A DNA stretch of 40,594 bases, from positions 1-40,594 of the forward strand of contig JAVBNW010000072.1 in assembly GCA_031551255.1 (NCBI GenBank), written 5' to 3'. The position numbers and the translations under genes were made by a program. Shown piece after piece: positions 23,475-31,283 of this stretch; the stretch's first letter is position 1; each line of letters begins with the position of its first letter. Below the pieces are notes generated by a model, which made no database searches, had not been told where the DNA came from, and was given only the letters and a program-made list of their open reading frames with translations. The DNA is from JAVBNW01 sp031551255. GTDB taxonomy: Bacteria > Bacillota > Clostridia > Christensenellales > UBA1750.

Positions 23475-24413
23475 CTACAGCGCGTTGTTGTTGCGCATTT
23501 CCGCCTCGAACTTAATCTCGTCCTCGCGCGCCTGCTCAAGTTCGGCTTCCCACGTAAGGTAGCTGAAGGGCTCGGCGGCCGGCGCAGTCGCAAACCAGTT
23601 GATAAAGTCCTTCATGATGCGCACGGACCAGCGAAAGTCGATCTGCGCGGTATTGTAGGTGCCGTCCGCCAGGCGCTCAAAGCCGAACACATCGCGAATG
23701 TGGTTCTTTTCCGCGCGCACCACCACCTGCTCGGCCAGATGCGGCGGGATGAAAATAACGCCGGAAAGCGTGCCCAGAACGACGTCGCCGGGCATGCATA
23801 CCGCATTGCCGACCCGGCAGGGCGCATTGATCGAGGTCATCACCGTTTCCGTATGCACATTGTCGTAGTTGATGGCCGAAGGGTCGTCGCCCCTGTAATA
23901 GATTTGGAAGTACTCGTTATCCACCTTGGCAATCTGCTCCAAATCGCGCACGCCGCCCCAGACGACCAGGCCGCCGCGCTTGGTGCGGCTGGCGACGGCC
24001 GTGGAAAGATTGCCGCCCACATACGTGCCATTCTCCACCTTGTCAAACAGGTCTACCACGGCGACGTCGTCTTCCACCATGTTGTCAATCACCCATTGGT
24101 TGAAGTAACCCTGCCTGCCGTTCGCCTTGCCGTAGCTCATTAGCGTCTCAAACAGGTCGGGCCGCATGGGGATCATCACCGACGTAACCGCCCTGCCCAC
24201 CAGTTTGCGGTCGTCGTGCACTCTCTTAAAGCGCTTTTCAATCTGGAATTTGTACCCCTTGGAGAATAGCGGCCCCCAGGCCTCCTCCATCGTGATGCTG
24301 CGCATCCTTCTTAGAATGTCGCTCGGCACCTTGGGCCTGCCGTCCTCAAATCTTTCGCCCGTCCACAGCGGCGTCAGCGCCAGAATGTCTTCGCGGTTGT
24401 TAAACTGCAACAT
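23475..24413 (-). CDS. RraA-like aldolase/decarboxylase, long form (copy 1)
   Basis: A 312-residue RraA-superfamily protein, longer than the 160-230 residues of RraA or of HMG/CHA aldolase. The core YVGGNLSTAVASRTKRGG (131-148) followed by VWGGVRDLEQI holds Arg156-Asp157, the substrate and divalent-metal pair of catalytic RraA-fold aldolases and oxaloacetate decarboxylases. That points to an enzyme rather than a ribonuclease regulator. It has a close paralogue at 35865. The ATG follows GGGGAGGAGCAGTTAGC and the gene has its own promoter beyond a 5-prime hairpin. Its neighbours, lyxose isomerase and TrpB2, suggest sugar or amino-acid carbon metabolism. Confidence 0.88.
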   Translation of the reverse strand: MLQFNNREDILALTPLWTGERFEDGRPKVPSDILRRMRSITMEEAWGPLFSKGYKFQIEKRFKRVHDDRKLVGRAVTSVMIPMRPDLFETLMSYGKANGRQGYFNQWVIDNMVEDDVAVVDLFDKVENGTYVGGNLSTAVASRTKRGGLVVWGGVRDLEQIAKVDNEYFQIYYRGDDPSAINYDNVHTETVMTSINAPCRVGNAVCMPGDVVLGTLSGVIFIPPHLAEQVVVRAEKNHIRDVFGFERLADGTYNTAQIDFRWSVRIMKDFINWFATAPAAEPFSYLTWEAELEQAREDEIKFEAEMRNNNAL

Positions 24414-24440
24414 GCTAACTGCTCCTCCCCAAATATGTGT

Positions 24441-24475
24441 TGCCCGCAAATGAACCTCATGGTAGCACGCGGGCA
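24441..24475 (-). promoter_or_regulatory. Hairpin in the RraA-like leader
   Basis: TGCCCGC at 24441-24447 pairs with GCGGGCA at 24469-24475. It lies between the promoter and the start codon, so it is transcribed. It could be an operator or an mRNA structure; its role is unknown. Confidence 0.4.
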
Positions 24476-24487
24476 AAAATACAACTA

Positions 24488-24516
24488 ATTATATGGCATG
24501 CTTGCCGAATACACAA
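24488..24516 (-). promoter_or_regulatory. Promoter of the first RraA-like gene
   Basis: Minus strand TTGTGT (24511-24516), a 17-base spacer and a consensus TATAAT (24488-24493). It begins 29 bases after the lyxose isomerase stop, so the RraA-like gene can be expressed independently of that operon. Confidence 0.75.
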
Positions 24517-24544
24517 GCTGGCTCGCGCGCTGCCGCCGCCGCAT

Positions 24545-25231
24545 TTATAGCTTACCGTACTCGTTGCAAAGGGGAAACAGCGCGGGTTCGTCCTCTTCAA
24601 TTTGCGCAAAGCGCGCGCCCCTTTCAAGGAAGGTGTTGTCGGTTACGTCGTCGTTGATGGACGAGACCTCCCCCACCACCAGGTTTCCCTCGCCCTTCTT
24701 GGCCCAAAAACGATGAAAAAGGCGCGGGATCAGGGTGATGGAGCAGCCCTTTTCCACCTCTACCACGGCTCCGGGAGCGATTTCGCGCTCGATGCCGTCC
24801 ATGCGCACCCTCACAGGGCTCTCTTCATCCAGCCGATCACCGGGCGCGGCGTTGTATAGCTTAAGGCATAGGGTTCCACCGCCCCTGTTGATGATGTCCT
24901 CCGTCTTCTCGGTATGATAGTGAAAGGGGATTTCCTGCTCCTGCTCGTGCAGCTGAAAGATCAGCTTTTCGGCGTACGGCGTGCCCGCCTTGGAATCGCC
25001 CTTTTTGCCGTTGCGCACGGTAAACAGCACCGAGCCGCGGCGGACGAAATCGCCTCCGCCAAAGTCGGTGACGTCCCAACCAAGCCCGACCGCGCGCAGG
25101 TTATCTAAAGAAGGGAGCCTCTCCTTCCACTGCGCCGGCGTCCAATACGCAAAGGCGGGAAGGCGCAGGCGGTTGTCTTCGAGCGTCGCCAGCGCGGTTC
25201 GGATGGCGCGGTTGATTTCGGATCGCTTCAT
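24545..25231 (-). CDS. D-lyxose/D-mannose ketol-isomerase (cupin)
   Basis: A 228-residue cupin matching the D-lyxose isomerase family (E. coli YdaE-type, about 227 residues), which interconverts D-lyxose and D-xylulose and often D-mannose and D-fructose. IPFHYHTEKTEDIINRGGG carries two metal His and the metal/catalytic Glu residues, and the later LFHRFW provides the third His. The first 60 residues match the family-specific N-terminal helices. The ATG at 25231 follows CGAGGAGCTGATACCC. It is 85 bases after trpB2, with a hairpin between, so its expression may be partly separate. Confidence 0.92.
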   Translation of the reverse strand: MKRSEINRAIRTALATLEDNRLRLPAFAYWTPAQWKERLPSLDNLRAVGLGWDVTDFGGGDFVRRGSVLFTVRNGKKGDSKAGTPYAEKLIFQLHEQEQEIPFHYHTEKTEDIINRGGGTLCLKLYNAAPGDRLDEESPVRVRMDGIEREIAPGAVVEVEKGCSITLIPRLFHRFWAKKGEGNLVVGEVSSINDDVTDNTFLERGARFAQIEEDEPALFPLCNEYGKL

Positions 25232-25273
25232 GGGTATCAGCTCCTCGAATCGTAATAAATCGCTTGAAAGGCA

Positions 25274-25299
25274 GCGCCCGCTCCTTGCGAAGCGGGCGC
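25274..25299 (-). terminator. Intercistronic hairpin trpB2/lyxose isomerase
   Basis: GCGCCCGCT/AGCGGGCGC, a 9-bp perfect stem with an 8-base loop, followed on the minus strand by TGCCTTTC. A partial terminator or mRNA-stabilising hairpin. Confidence 0.5.
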
Positions 25300-25316
25300 C
25301 GGGCAGTTCGGAAAAT

Positions 25317-26708
25317 CTAGCGCCCGATCTTGGGCAGGCACTTGAGCCCTTCTTCGAGCATTTCGTCGGTGTATTGCTGGTCGAAGATGTCGCCGTCGAA
25401 GAACCTTTCATACGCGCTCATATCCAGCAGGCCGTGGCCGCTCAGGCAGAACAGAATCACCTTTTCCTCGCCCGTTTCGCGGCACTTTTCGGCCTCTTCG
25501 ACGGCCTTGTAGATCGCGTGGGAGGATTCTGGCGCGGGCACGAGCCCTTCCGTGCGGGCAAACAGGCTCGCCGCATTGAAGACCTTGTCTTGCGGCACGG
25601 CGGCCGCCTCGATAAGCCCCAGTTCCTTCATGTGCGATACGATCGCGCTCGCGCCGTGGTAGCGCAGCCCGCCCGCGTGAATGCCGGAGGGGATGAACGC
25701 GTGCCCTAGCGTGTATTGCTTAAGCAGCGGCGTAAGCTTGGCCGTATCGCCGTAGTCGTACGCATAGACGCCCTTGGTCAGCGACGGGCAGGCGGTGGGC
25801 TCCACGGCGATGCAGCGCGTCTTTCTGCCCTCTTTGATGATGTCACGCACATACGGCGCGGCGATGCCGCCGAAGTTCGTGCCGCCCCCGCAGCAGCCGA
25901 TCACGATGTCGGGATATTCGTCGATCGAGGCCATCTGCGTCTGCGTCTCAAGCCCGATCACCGTTTGGTGCAAGATGACGTGGTTGAGCACCGAGCCCAG
26001 CGAATACTTCGTATCGGCATGGGTGACGGTATCCTCCACCGCTTCGGAAATCGCCAGGCCGAGCGAACCGGGGCAGTCGGGATCGGCAGCGAGCATATCA
26101 CGACCCGTCTGCGTCTCCTTGGAGGGCGAGCGGTATACCGTAGCGCCGAAGGTGCGCATCAGCGATTTGCGATAGGGCTTTTGCTCGTAGGAAACCCTGA
26201 CCATATACACCGTGCAGGTGAGACCGTACATCGTGGATGCCATCGCGACCGCGGTGCCCCACTGGCCCGCGCCGGTTTCCGTGGCGAGGCGCTTGATGCC
26301 CTGCTGCTTGTTATAATACACCTGCGCGAGCGCGGTGTTGAGCTTGTGCGAGCCCGAGGTATTGCCGCCCTCGTACTTATAGTAGATGCGCGCTGGGGTG
26401 CCCAGCGCCTCTTCCAGCGCATAGGCCCTGTGCAGGCCCGACGGGCGGAACATCGCGTACTTTTGGCGCACGTCGTCGGGAATGTCGATATAGCGCTCCT
26501 TCGAGAGCTCCTGCTCGGCTAGGGCGCGCGGAAAGATGGCCTCGAGATCCGCCGCGGTAATGGGCTCAAACGTCTTGGGATTGAGCGCCGGGGGCATAGG
26601 AACAGGAAAATCCGCCACGACGTTATAGTACGCCTGGGGGATTTCTTTTTCGGTCAGCACGATCCTCGGGGGAACGTCTCTGCGGCCGGGCTTTGCAATT
26701 GTAGTCAT
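25317..26708 (-). CDS. trpB2: TrpB2-type tryptophan synthase beta-like PLP enzyme
   Basis: A 463-residue fold-type II PLP enzyme of the TrpB2 class, longer than the 390-400 residues of TrpB1. EGGNTSGSHKLNTA contains the PLP Lys122, and CCGGGTNFGG is the phosphate-binding glycine loop. TrpB2 proteins condense indole with serine without a tightly bound TrpA, and some prefer other acceptors. No trpA or other trp gene is present here. The gene leads an operon with D-lyxose isomerase, which is not a known trp context. The ATG follows AAAGGAAGAG and a near-consensus promoter lies upstream. Confidence 0.92.
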   Translation of the reverse strand: MTTIAKPGRRDVPPRIVLTEKEIPQAYYNVVADFPVPMPPALNPKTFEPITAADLEAIFPRALAEQELSKERYIDIPDDVRQKYAMFRPSGLHRAYALEEALGTPARIYYKYEGGNTSGSHKLNTALAQVYYNKQQGIKRLATETGAGQWGTAVAMASTMYGLTCTVYMVRVSYEQKPYRKSLMRTFGATVYRSPSKETQTGRDMLAADPDCPGSLGLAISEAVEDTVTHADTKYSLGSVLNHVILHQTVIGLETQTQMASIDEYPDIVIGCCGGGTNFGGIAAPYVRDIIKEGRKTRCIAVEPTACPSLTKGVYAYDYGDTAKLTPLLKQYTLGHAFIPSGIHAGGLRYHGASAIVSHMKELGLIEAAAVPQDKVFNAASLFARTEGLVPAPESSHAIYKAVEEAEKCRETGEEKVILFCLSGHGLLDMSAYERFFDGDIFDQQYTDEMLEEGLKCLPKIGR

Positions 26709-26771
26709 AAAACTCTTCCTTTCTCGTCTCCACTCGTCTTCATCCCGCTCGCTCGGCGGGCCTTGTTGGGC

Positions 26772-26801
26772 ATGATAAACGATCAGGGGGTATTTTGTCA
26801 A
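26772..26801 (-). promoter_or_regulatory. SigA promoter of trpB2
   Basis: Minus strand TTGACA (26796-26801), an 18-base spacer and TATCAT (26772-26777). The leader before trpB2 is about 55-60 bases. Confidence 0.8.
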
Positions 26802-26831
26802 GTTTTTTGTCGTTTTCGCCCTTGATTGCTT

Positions 26832-26860
26832 TTGATTTTCGCCGCAAAAACTGTTACACT
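26832..26860 (+). promoter_or_regulatory. Promoter of the methyltransferase gene, predicts a leaderless mRNA
   Basis: TTGATT (26832-26837), a 17-base spacer and TACACT (26855-26860). The usual start of transcription, 7 bases after the -10, falls on the A of the ATG at 26867, and no ribosome binding site is present. Confidence 0.6.
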
Positions 26861-26866
26861 ACCCCC

Positions 26867-27835
26867 ATGAAAATTATATTTACGTGCCAGGAGCAGGGCT
26901 TCCTAACCGCGCGGCGCGAGTTGGAGGCGGCGTTTCCGGGCGCGCGGACGGCCTTTCTTGGGCCGGGCGCGGGCCTGCTCGACGCGCAGGCAGGCTTTGA
27001 GAACATCAGCGAGGTTTGCCTACGCCGCCCCGTGCTGTTTACGCGCCATATTTTTCCGGTACACGTCGAACTGCCGCCTGAGGCCGATCCGCTTGATGCC
27101 CTTGACGATATTTCCTCAAGGCTCGATCTCGGGCGGAGTTTTTCCGTGCAGGCGCGCGCCGAAAACGGAAACGCGGCCCCCCGCGCTCTTTCCGAAGCTC
27201 TCCAGGCGCGTGGATTTTCGCTGGATATCCGCTCACCTGCACAGGCGGTGTCGATCTACCGCGCGGCGAGGGCTATGTACATCGGAGTTTCGGACACATC
27301 GCTCAATCTTTCTAACTGGAACGGCGGCATGATGCACTTCTCGTCCGAAGGATTGATCAGCAGAGCTGAGTGCAAGCTGCTCGAGTCGCTCAGCGTCTTT
27401 CACATTCCCGCCGGCGCATCCCAAACGGCGCTGGATTTGGGGGCCGCGCCCGGCGGATGGAGCAACGCGCTCGCCGCAAAGGGCGTTAAGGTAACCGCGG
27501 TGGACCCTGCCGCCCTGGATGATCGCGTGTCGTCTCTGCCATTGGTTGCGCACGCCGCAATCACCGCGCAAGAATTTTTGCAGGGCGACCATAACGTGTA
27601 CGACCTGATCCTCAACGACATGAAGATGGATGCGCGCGATGCTCTGCGCCTGCTGCTGCCCTGCAAAGAGCGCCTAAAGCCCGGCGGCGTCATTCTTACC
27701 ACGCTCAAGCTCCCCAAGGAAAGAACAGCCGCCACGGCGGGCGCGTGCGTCGCTATGATCCGCGAGAAGGCGACCTTGCTTGGCGCTCGGCAGCTCTTCC
27801 ATAACCGCAGCGAGATTACGGCCGCGTTTCGGTAG
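26867..27835 (+). CDS. SAM-dependent methyltransferase, THUMP plus FtsJ/RlmM-type
   Basis: A 322-residue protein. The first half holds a THUMP-like RNA-binding region (about 85-150, with FSVQARAENGN and ARAMYIGVS). The second half is a Rossmann methyltransferase with LDLGAAPGGWSNALAAKG (motif I, about 186-203), DLILNDMKMD (motif IV) and a KPGGVILTTLK segment. The layout is that of RlmM, which 2-prime-O-methylates C2498 of 23S rRNA, and the GAAPGGW motif is shared with RlmM/FtsJ. The exact target is not certain. The ATG at 26867 is the only sensible start, yet it has no Shine-Dalgarno site. Divergent from trpB2. Confidence 0.88.
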   Translation: MKIIFTCQEQGFLTARRELEAAFPGARTAFLGPGAGLLDAQAGFENISEVCLRRPVLFTRHIFPVHVELPPEADPLDALDDISSRLDLGRSFSVQARAENGNAAPRALSEALQARGFSLDIRSPAQAVSIYRAARAMYIGVSDTSLNLSNWNGGMMHFSSEGLISRAECKLLESLSVFHIPAGASQTALDLGAAPGGWSNALAAKGVKVTAVDPAALDDRVSSLPLVAHAAITAQEFLQGDHNVYDLILNDMKMDARDALRLLLPCKERLKPGGVILTTLKLPKERTAATAGACVAMIREKATLLGARQLFHNRSEITAAFR

Positions 27836-27873
27836 CGCACGCATACATGCAGCTTAAAAGCAGGGGGCCTTCT

Positions 27874-28455
27874 ATGCCAATACCAGACTATTTGACAAGA
27901 TACTATGTTGCCGGAGAGGACCCTTTCACCTCGCTGAACGATCTCCCCCTTGAAGAGGCTAACAAAATTAAGATGCTCGCGAGCGATAAATACAGCTGGG
28001 GAGGCTTCTACGCCCAGTATGAGTATTTAGTGCACCGACTCGAGATCGAGCGCTGGATTCGCGGCGAGCTGCTCAAAAAGGGCGGAAGGGCAAAGGACGA
28101 GGTTCCCGTATACGCGTTTTTAGGGGATGTGCCGGAAAAGTTCGAAAAGTTCGGCGAGGACACGGCGAGACTTAGGATTCCCCTTTGCGCGCTCGACTGC
28201 TCGGCGTTAAGCTTTGTATGGCCGGACAGCATGTACGAGGCGGAAAAAGACGCATCCAGGTTTACCGGAGCTTGCCGAAGGACGAACGCACCCAGGGTGT
28301 ACGCGCTTAACGAGCTGGAAAGCGCAGTGGCCGAAGCGGCCGCATTCAATGCGCTGCCCAACCGGCGTGCGCCTTTCGCGATGGTGGAAGCGCAGATATG
28401 GGACCGGGCGATGCTCCGCGCATGGTACAAAGACTGCGCGGTTACCCCCGGATAG
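27874..28455 (+). CDS. Conserved hypothetical protein, partner of an MBL-fold protein
   Basis: A 193-residue cytoplasmic protein with no named domain that I recognise. It opens with PIPDYLTRYYVAGEDPFTSLNDLP and contains GGFYAQYEYLVHRLEIERWI and ALSFVWPDSMYEAEKD, conserved-looking aromatic-rich blocks. I believe similar uncharacterised proteins occur in other Clostridia with the same opening. The ATG at 27874 follows CAGGGGGCCTTCT. Its stop is 15 bases before the next gene, whose product is an MBL hydrolase, so the two are probably an operon. Confidence 0.75.
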   Translation: MPIPDYLTRYYVAGEDPFTSLNDLPLEEANKIKMLASDKYSWGGFYAQYEYLVHRLEIERWIRGELLKKGGRAKDEVPVYAFLGDVPEKFEKFGEDTARLRIPLCALDCSALSFVWPDSMYEAEKDASRFTGACRRTNAPRVYALNELESAVAEAAAFNALPNRRAPFAMVEAQIWDRAMLRAWYKDCAVTPG

Positions 28456-28470
28456 AAGGAGGCGCAATAC

Positions 28471-29334
28471 ATGTTGTTTCTAGGAACCGGCGCGGCGGAG
28501 ATGGCGCCCAACCCACTGTGCGGCTGTGATGCCTGCCGCAAGGCAATGCTCACCCCCGCCCTATCGCGAAAGCGGTCGGCGCTGCTGGTGAACGAAGAGG
28601 CGATGATCGACTTCGGCCCGGACGTGTTGGCGGCGGCGCTGCAGTATGGCGCAAGCCTGTCTACGGTTCGACACTGCTTCGTAACCCATTCGCATAACGA
28701 TCACCTGAGCTTTGGAAACATCGACGTTTTCACCATGACCGAGCGCGCCCAGGGCGACGCTGTGCGCTTTTACCTTTCGAACGAAGCAAAGGAGTTTGTG
28801 CTAAGCTATATCGATGCCACGCGGCACCTTAAGCACGTCGGCTACAGCATGAATAAGCTGATGAGCGAAGGCAAGATCGAGTTCGTGGCGCTCGAACCCT
28901 ATCGGGATCACGCCATCGGCGATATGATTGTGCGTGCGGTGCGCTCAAATCATGCGGCGCACGGCGAGGACGAATACGCGCTGAATTACCTCATCGGCCT
29001 CAAAGATGGCGTAAGGCTTTTATACGTGGCCGATTCGGGGCTGTATAGCCGCCAAAACCTCGATTATCTTGCGGGCTGCGATGCAAGCGTGCTTGTGATG
29101 GAAGGCACGTTGGGCTCGATGGATTGCCCGCGCGAGGGTTCGCACTTGAACATCCGGCACTTTATCGAAAACATGCGCAACATGCGCGAGCACGGCATCA
29201 TCAACGCCCAAACCCGCGTGTATGTAACGCATATCAATTCCAAGCACGACCTAACCCCCGGCGCGTATCAACGCGCAATGGACGGGCGCGCGCCGCAAAA
29301 GGCGATCGTCGCGTACGATGGGCTTGTGATCTAG
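28471..29334 (+). CDS. MBL-fold hydrolase (PhnP/RNase Z-like group)
   Basis: A 287-residue metallo-beta-lactamase fold protein with LFLGTGAAEMAPNPLCGCDACRKA at the start, THSHNDHLSFGN as the HxHxDH metal motif, and VTHINSKHDL near the end giving the last His. The start, with Cys residues in CGCDAC, recalls PhnP, the phosphodiesterase acting on cyclic ribose phosphates, and related proteins where these Cys bind a structural zinc. No phn genes are nearby, so the substrate is open. GAAGGAGG precedes the ATG. Second gene of the pair with the hypothetical protein at 27874. Confidence 0.86.
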   Translation: MLFLGTGAAEMAPNPLCGCDACRKAMLTPALSRKRSALLVNEEAMIDFGPDVLAAALQYGASLSTVRHCFVTHSHNDHLSFGNIDVFTMTERAQGDAVRFYLSNEAKEFVLSYIDATRHLKHVGYSMNKLMSEGKIEFVALEPYRDHAIGDMIVRAVRSNHAAHGEDEYALNYLIGLKDGVRLLYVADSGLYSRQNLDYLAGCDASVLVMEGTLGSMDCPREGSHLNIRHFIENMRNMREHGIINAQTRVYVTHINSKHDLTPGAYQRAMDGRAPQKAIVAYDGLVI

Positions 29335-29375
29335 GCTAAGTTCGCAAAAATGCAGACACTTCTGCCGCCAAAAAG

Positions 29376-29404
29376 GCTCCGTCCGAACCGAGTTCGGACG
29401 GAGC
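29376..29404. terminator. Bidirectional terminator
   Basis: A perfect 13-bp stem, GCTCCGTCCGAAC/GTTCGGACGGAGC with a 3-base loop, flanked by AAAAAG on the left and GTTTATAAAAA on the right. It lies between the convergent MBL and MATE genes. Confidence 0.85.
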
Positions 29405-29468
29405 GTTTATAAAAACTGCGCGAACAGGCTCTTATGGGGCAAAGCAAACCCTGCCGTTTGTTTGTATC

Positions 29469-30896
29469 TTACCCCTCGTCGGGCACGGCATCTATAGCCG
29501 ATGCGGCATCACCCGGCCGGGCGAACGACATCGCCTTTTCGCGCCAGCGCCCGAATCGGTAATACAGGTATACAAACACAAAGCCCGCGATCCACGCAAC
29601 CGCATATCCCCAGTAAATGCCCTCATGGCTTCCCATGGTCTTGGCGAATAAGTATGCGATGGGTATGCGCAGCACGATCTGCGCCATCAGCGAGGTATAA
29701 AACGGAATCATGGTTTGCCCCGCCCCGCGCAACACCCCCGAATAATAGAAACCCAACCCGGCAAACGGATAGAAGAAGCTTAAAAACTGAAGCATCTTCA
29801 CGCCCGGTTCCAACACGCGCTGGTCGCTGGTGAAGAGCATCATGATATACTTGCCAAAAAACAAGAGCCCCAAAGAGAGCACCACGCCGATGCCGAGGCA
29901 CAAGAGAAAGCCCGCGCGCACGCCCTCCTTCACCCGATCCAGCCGACCCGCGCCGATGTTTTGGCCCACAAACGTGGTAATCGCCATGCCCACCGTCATC
30001 ATCGGCATCATCACGAGCATATCCACCCGCATGGTCGCGTTAAAGCAGGCGGTAATCGAGGTGCCAAAGCTGTTGATCAGGCCCTGCATCACCATCATGC
30101 CCAGCGACATCAGCGCATTTTGTGCGCCGGTTGGCAACCCGAGCTTTGCGGTGCGCCACGCAAGTTTGCCGTCGATATGCAAATCAGAAAAGCGTACCGA
30201 CAAATGCTCGTTGACGCGCCCGAGCCTGAAAAACGCGAACACCACCGATGCGCCCTGGGCGATAACCGTGGCCAGCGCGACCCCGAACACGCCCATGCCA
30301 AACGCGAGCACGAACAGAAGATCCAACACGATGTTGATGGCGCTGGAAATCGCCAAAAAGATCAGAGGGGAGATCGAATCCCCTAGCCCGCGCAAAATAC
30401 CGGAGATGATGTTGTAGTACAGCGTCAGCGTAATTCCTAGAAAAATCACGCGTATGTAGGTAAGCGCCATGTCGAAATAATCCGCCTGCACCTGCATCGC
30501 GGTAAGAATCCACGGAGCGACCACGTAGCCCACAACCGACAGCGCCACGCCAGCGATCAGCGTGAGCACCAGCGTGGTGTTGGCGGTCTTGCGCATATCC
30601 TCATACGCGCGCGCGCCGAACGTCTGCGAAATGAGAATGCTCGCGCCGATGCCCACGCCCATGAACAGGGATACCAGCAGGTTGATGATGGGGTTGGATG
30701 TCCCCACCGCCGCCAGCGCCTCGGAGCCCACATAGTTGCCCACCACGATCGAGTCGACCATGTTGTAGAGTTGTTGAAGCAAATTGCCCAACAGCAAAGG
30801 CAGCGAGAACGCCATCAGAAGCCTCCAAGGAGGCCCCATCGTCATATCGGCGTTCTTGTTCCTTTTCTTGGGCTGTTCCCGTGCAGCAGTTTCCAA
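29469..30896 (-). CDS. MATE-family efflux transporter
   Basis: A 475-residue multidrug and toxic compound extrusion protein with about 12 membrane helices in two homologous halves. The first begins PWRLLMAFSLPLLLGNLLQQLYNMVDSIVVG, which is typical of the NorM/DinF group, and the second has an equivalent opening after about residue 245. Substrate unknown; members export cations or drugs using Na+ or H+. I chose a TTG at 30896 because GGAGGG lies 4-5 bases upstream and the hydrophilic stretch ETAAREQPKKRNK precedes the first helix as usual. The ATG at 30938 has no such site. The C-terminus is acidic. Confidence 0.9.
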   Translation of the reverse strand: METAAREQPKKRNKNADMTMGPPWRLLMAFSLPLLLGNLLQQLYNMVDSIVVGNYVGSEALAAVGTSNPIINLLVSLFMGVGIGASILISQTFGARAYEDMRKTANTTLVLTLIAGVALSVVGYVVAPWILTAMQVQADYFDMALTYIRVIFLGITLTLYYNIISGILRGLGDSISPLIFLAISSAINIVLDLLFVLAFGMGVFGVALATVIAQGASVVFAFFRLGRVNEHLSVRFSDLHIDGKLAWRTAKLGLPTGAQNALMSLGMMVMQGLINSFGTSITACFNATMRVDMLVMMPMMTVGMAITTFVGQNIGAGRLDRVKEGVRAGFLLCLGIGVVLSLGLLFFGKYIMMLFTSDQRVLEPGVKMLQFLSFFYPFAGLGFYYSGVLRGAGQTMIPFYTSLMAQIVLRIPIAYLFAKTMGSHEGIYWGYAVAWIAGFVFVYLYYRFGRWREKAMSFARPGDAASAIDAVPDEG

Positions 30897-31283
30897 TTTT
30901 CCCTCCAAAAGTCCAGGTGTGGCAATTGCGCGCCGCACCCTTAAAATATAGCGAAAGCGCCCTGAACGGACGCTCTCTCATCCTTCTATATTACCATAGT
31001 AGCACGCATAACGGGCTCATGCAAGCCTCGTCGTCGCGAGCTGCATATCGCTCGCTTTCGCACTGCGGTGCAAAAGCGAGCTCATTCCGCCGCTCCTCCT
31101 CTTCCATAAAACTGCTGAGGCGATTTTATGGATAGGGAACGATGGAGTAAGGAATGGCGGAGTAAGAAACGACGAGGCGGCATCCGCTCCGTCGTTTTTC
31201 TTAATCCCAAAGGAACCTCAGTTTCTTTGGGAAGAGGAGGTTTCGCGTAGCGCCGGAACCACCAGCGCCGCAGCGCTGATGGT
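30897..31283. other. 387-bp non-coding region with nested inverted repeats
   Basis: No gene is supported. It holds the MATE promoter, then a 14-base hairpin (31050-31081, GCTCGCTTT and its complement), CCATAAAA/TTTTATGG around a 12-base loop (about 31109-31138), CCTCGTCGT/ACGACGAGG enclosing about 130 bases (31027-31176), TCCCAAAG/CTTTGGGA (31205-31232), and GAACCACCAGCGC/GCGCTGATGGTTC (31256-31285), which starts in the stop codon of the AGE gene. This may be a decayed mobile element or a structured RNA. Confidence 0.5.
30988..30996 (-). promoter_or_regulatory. Possible extended -10 promoter of the MATE gene
   Basis: Minus strand TGGTAATAT gives TAATAT with an upstream TG, about 92 bases before the TTG start. 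The -35 is not clear. Confidence 0.35.
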
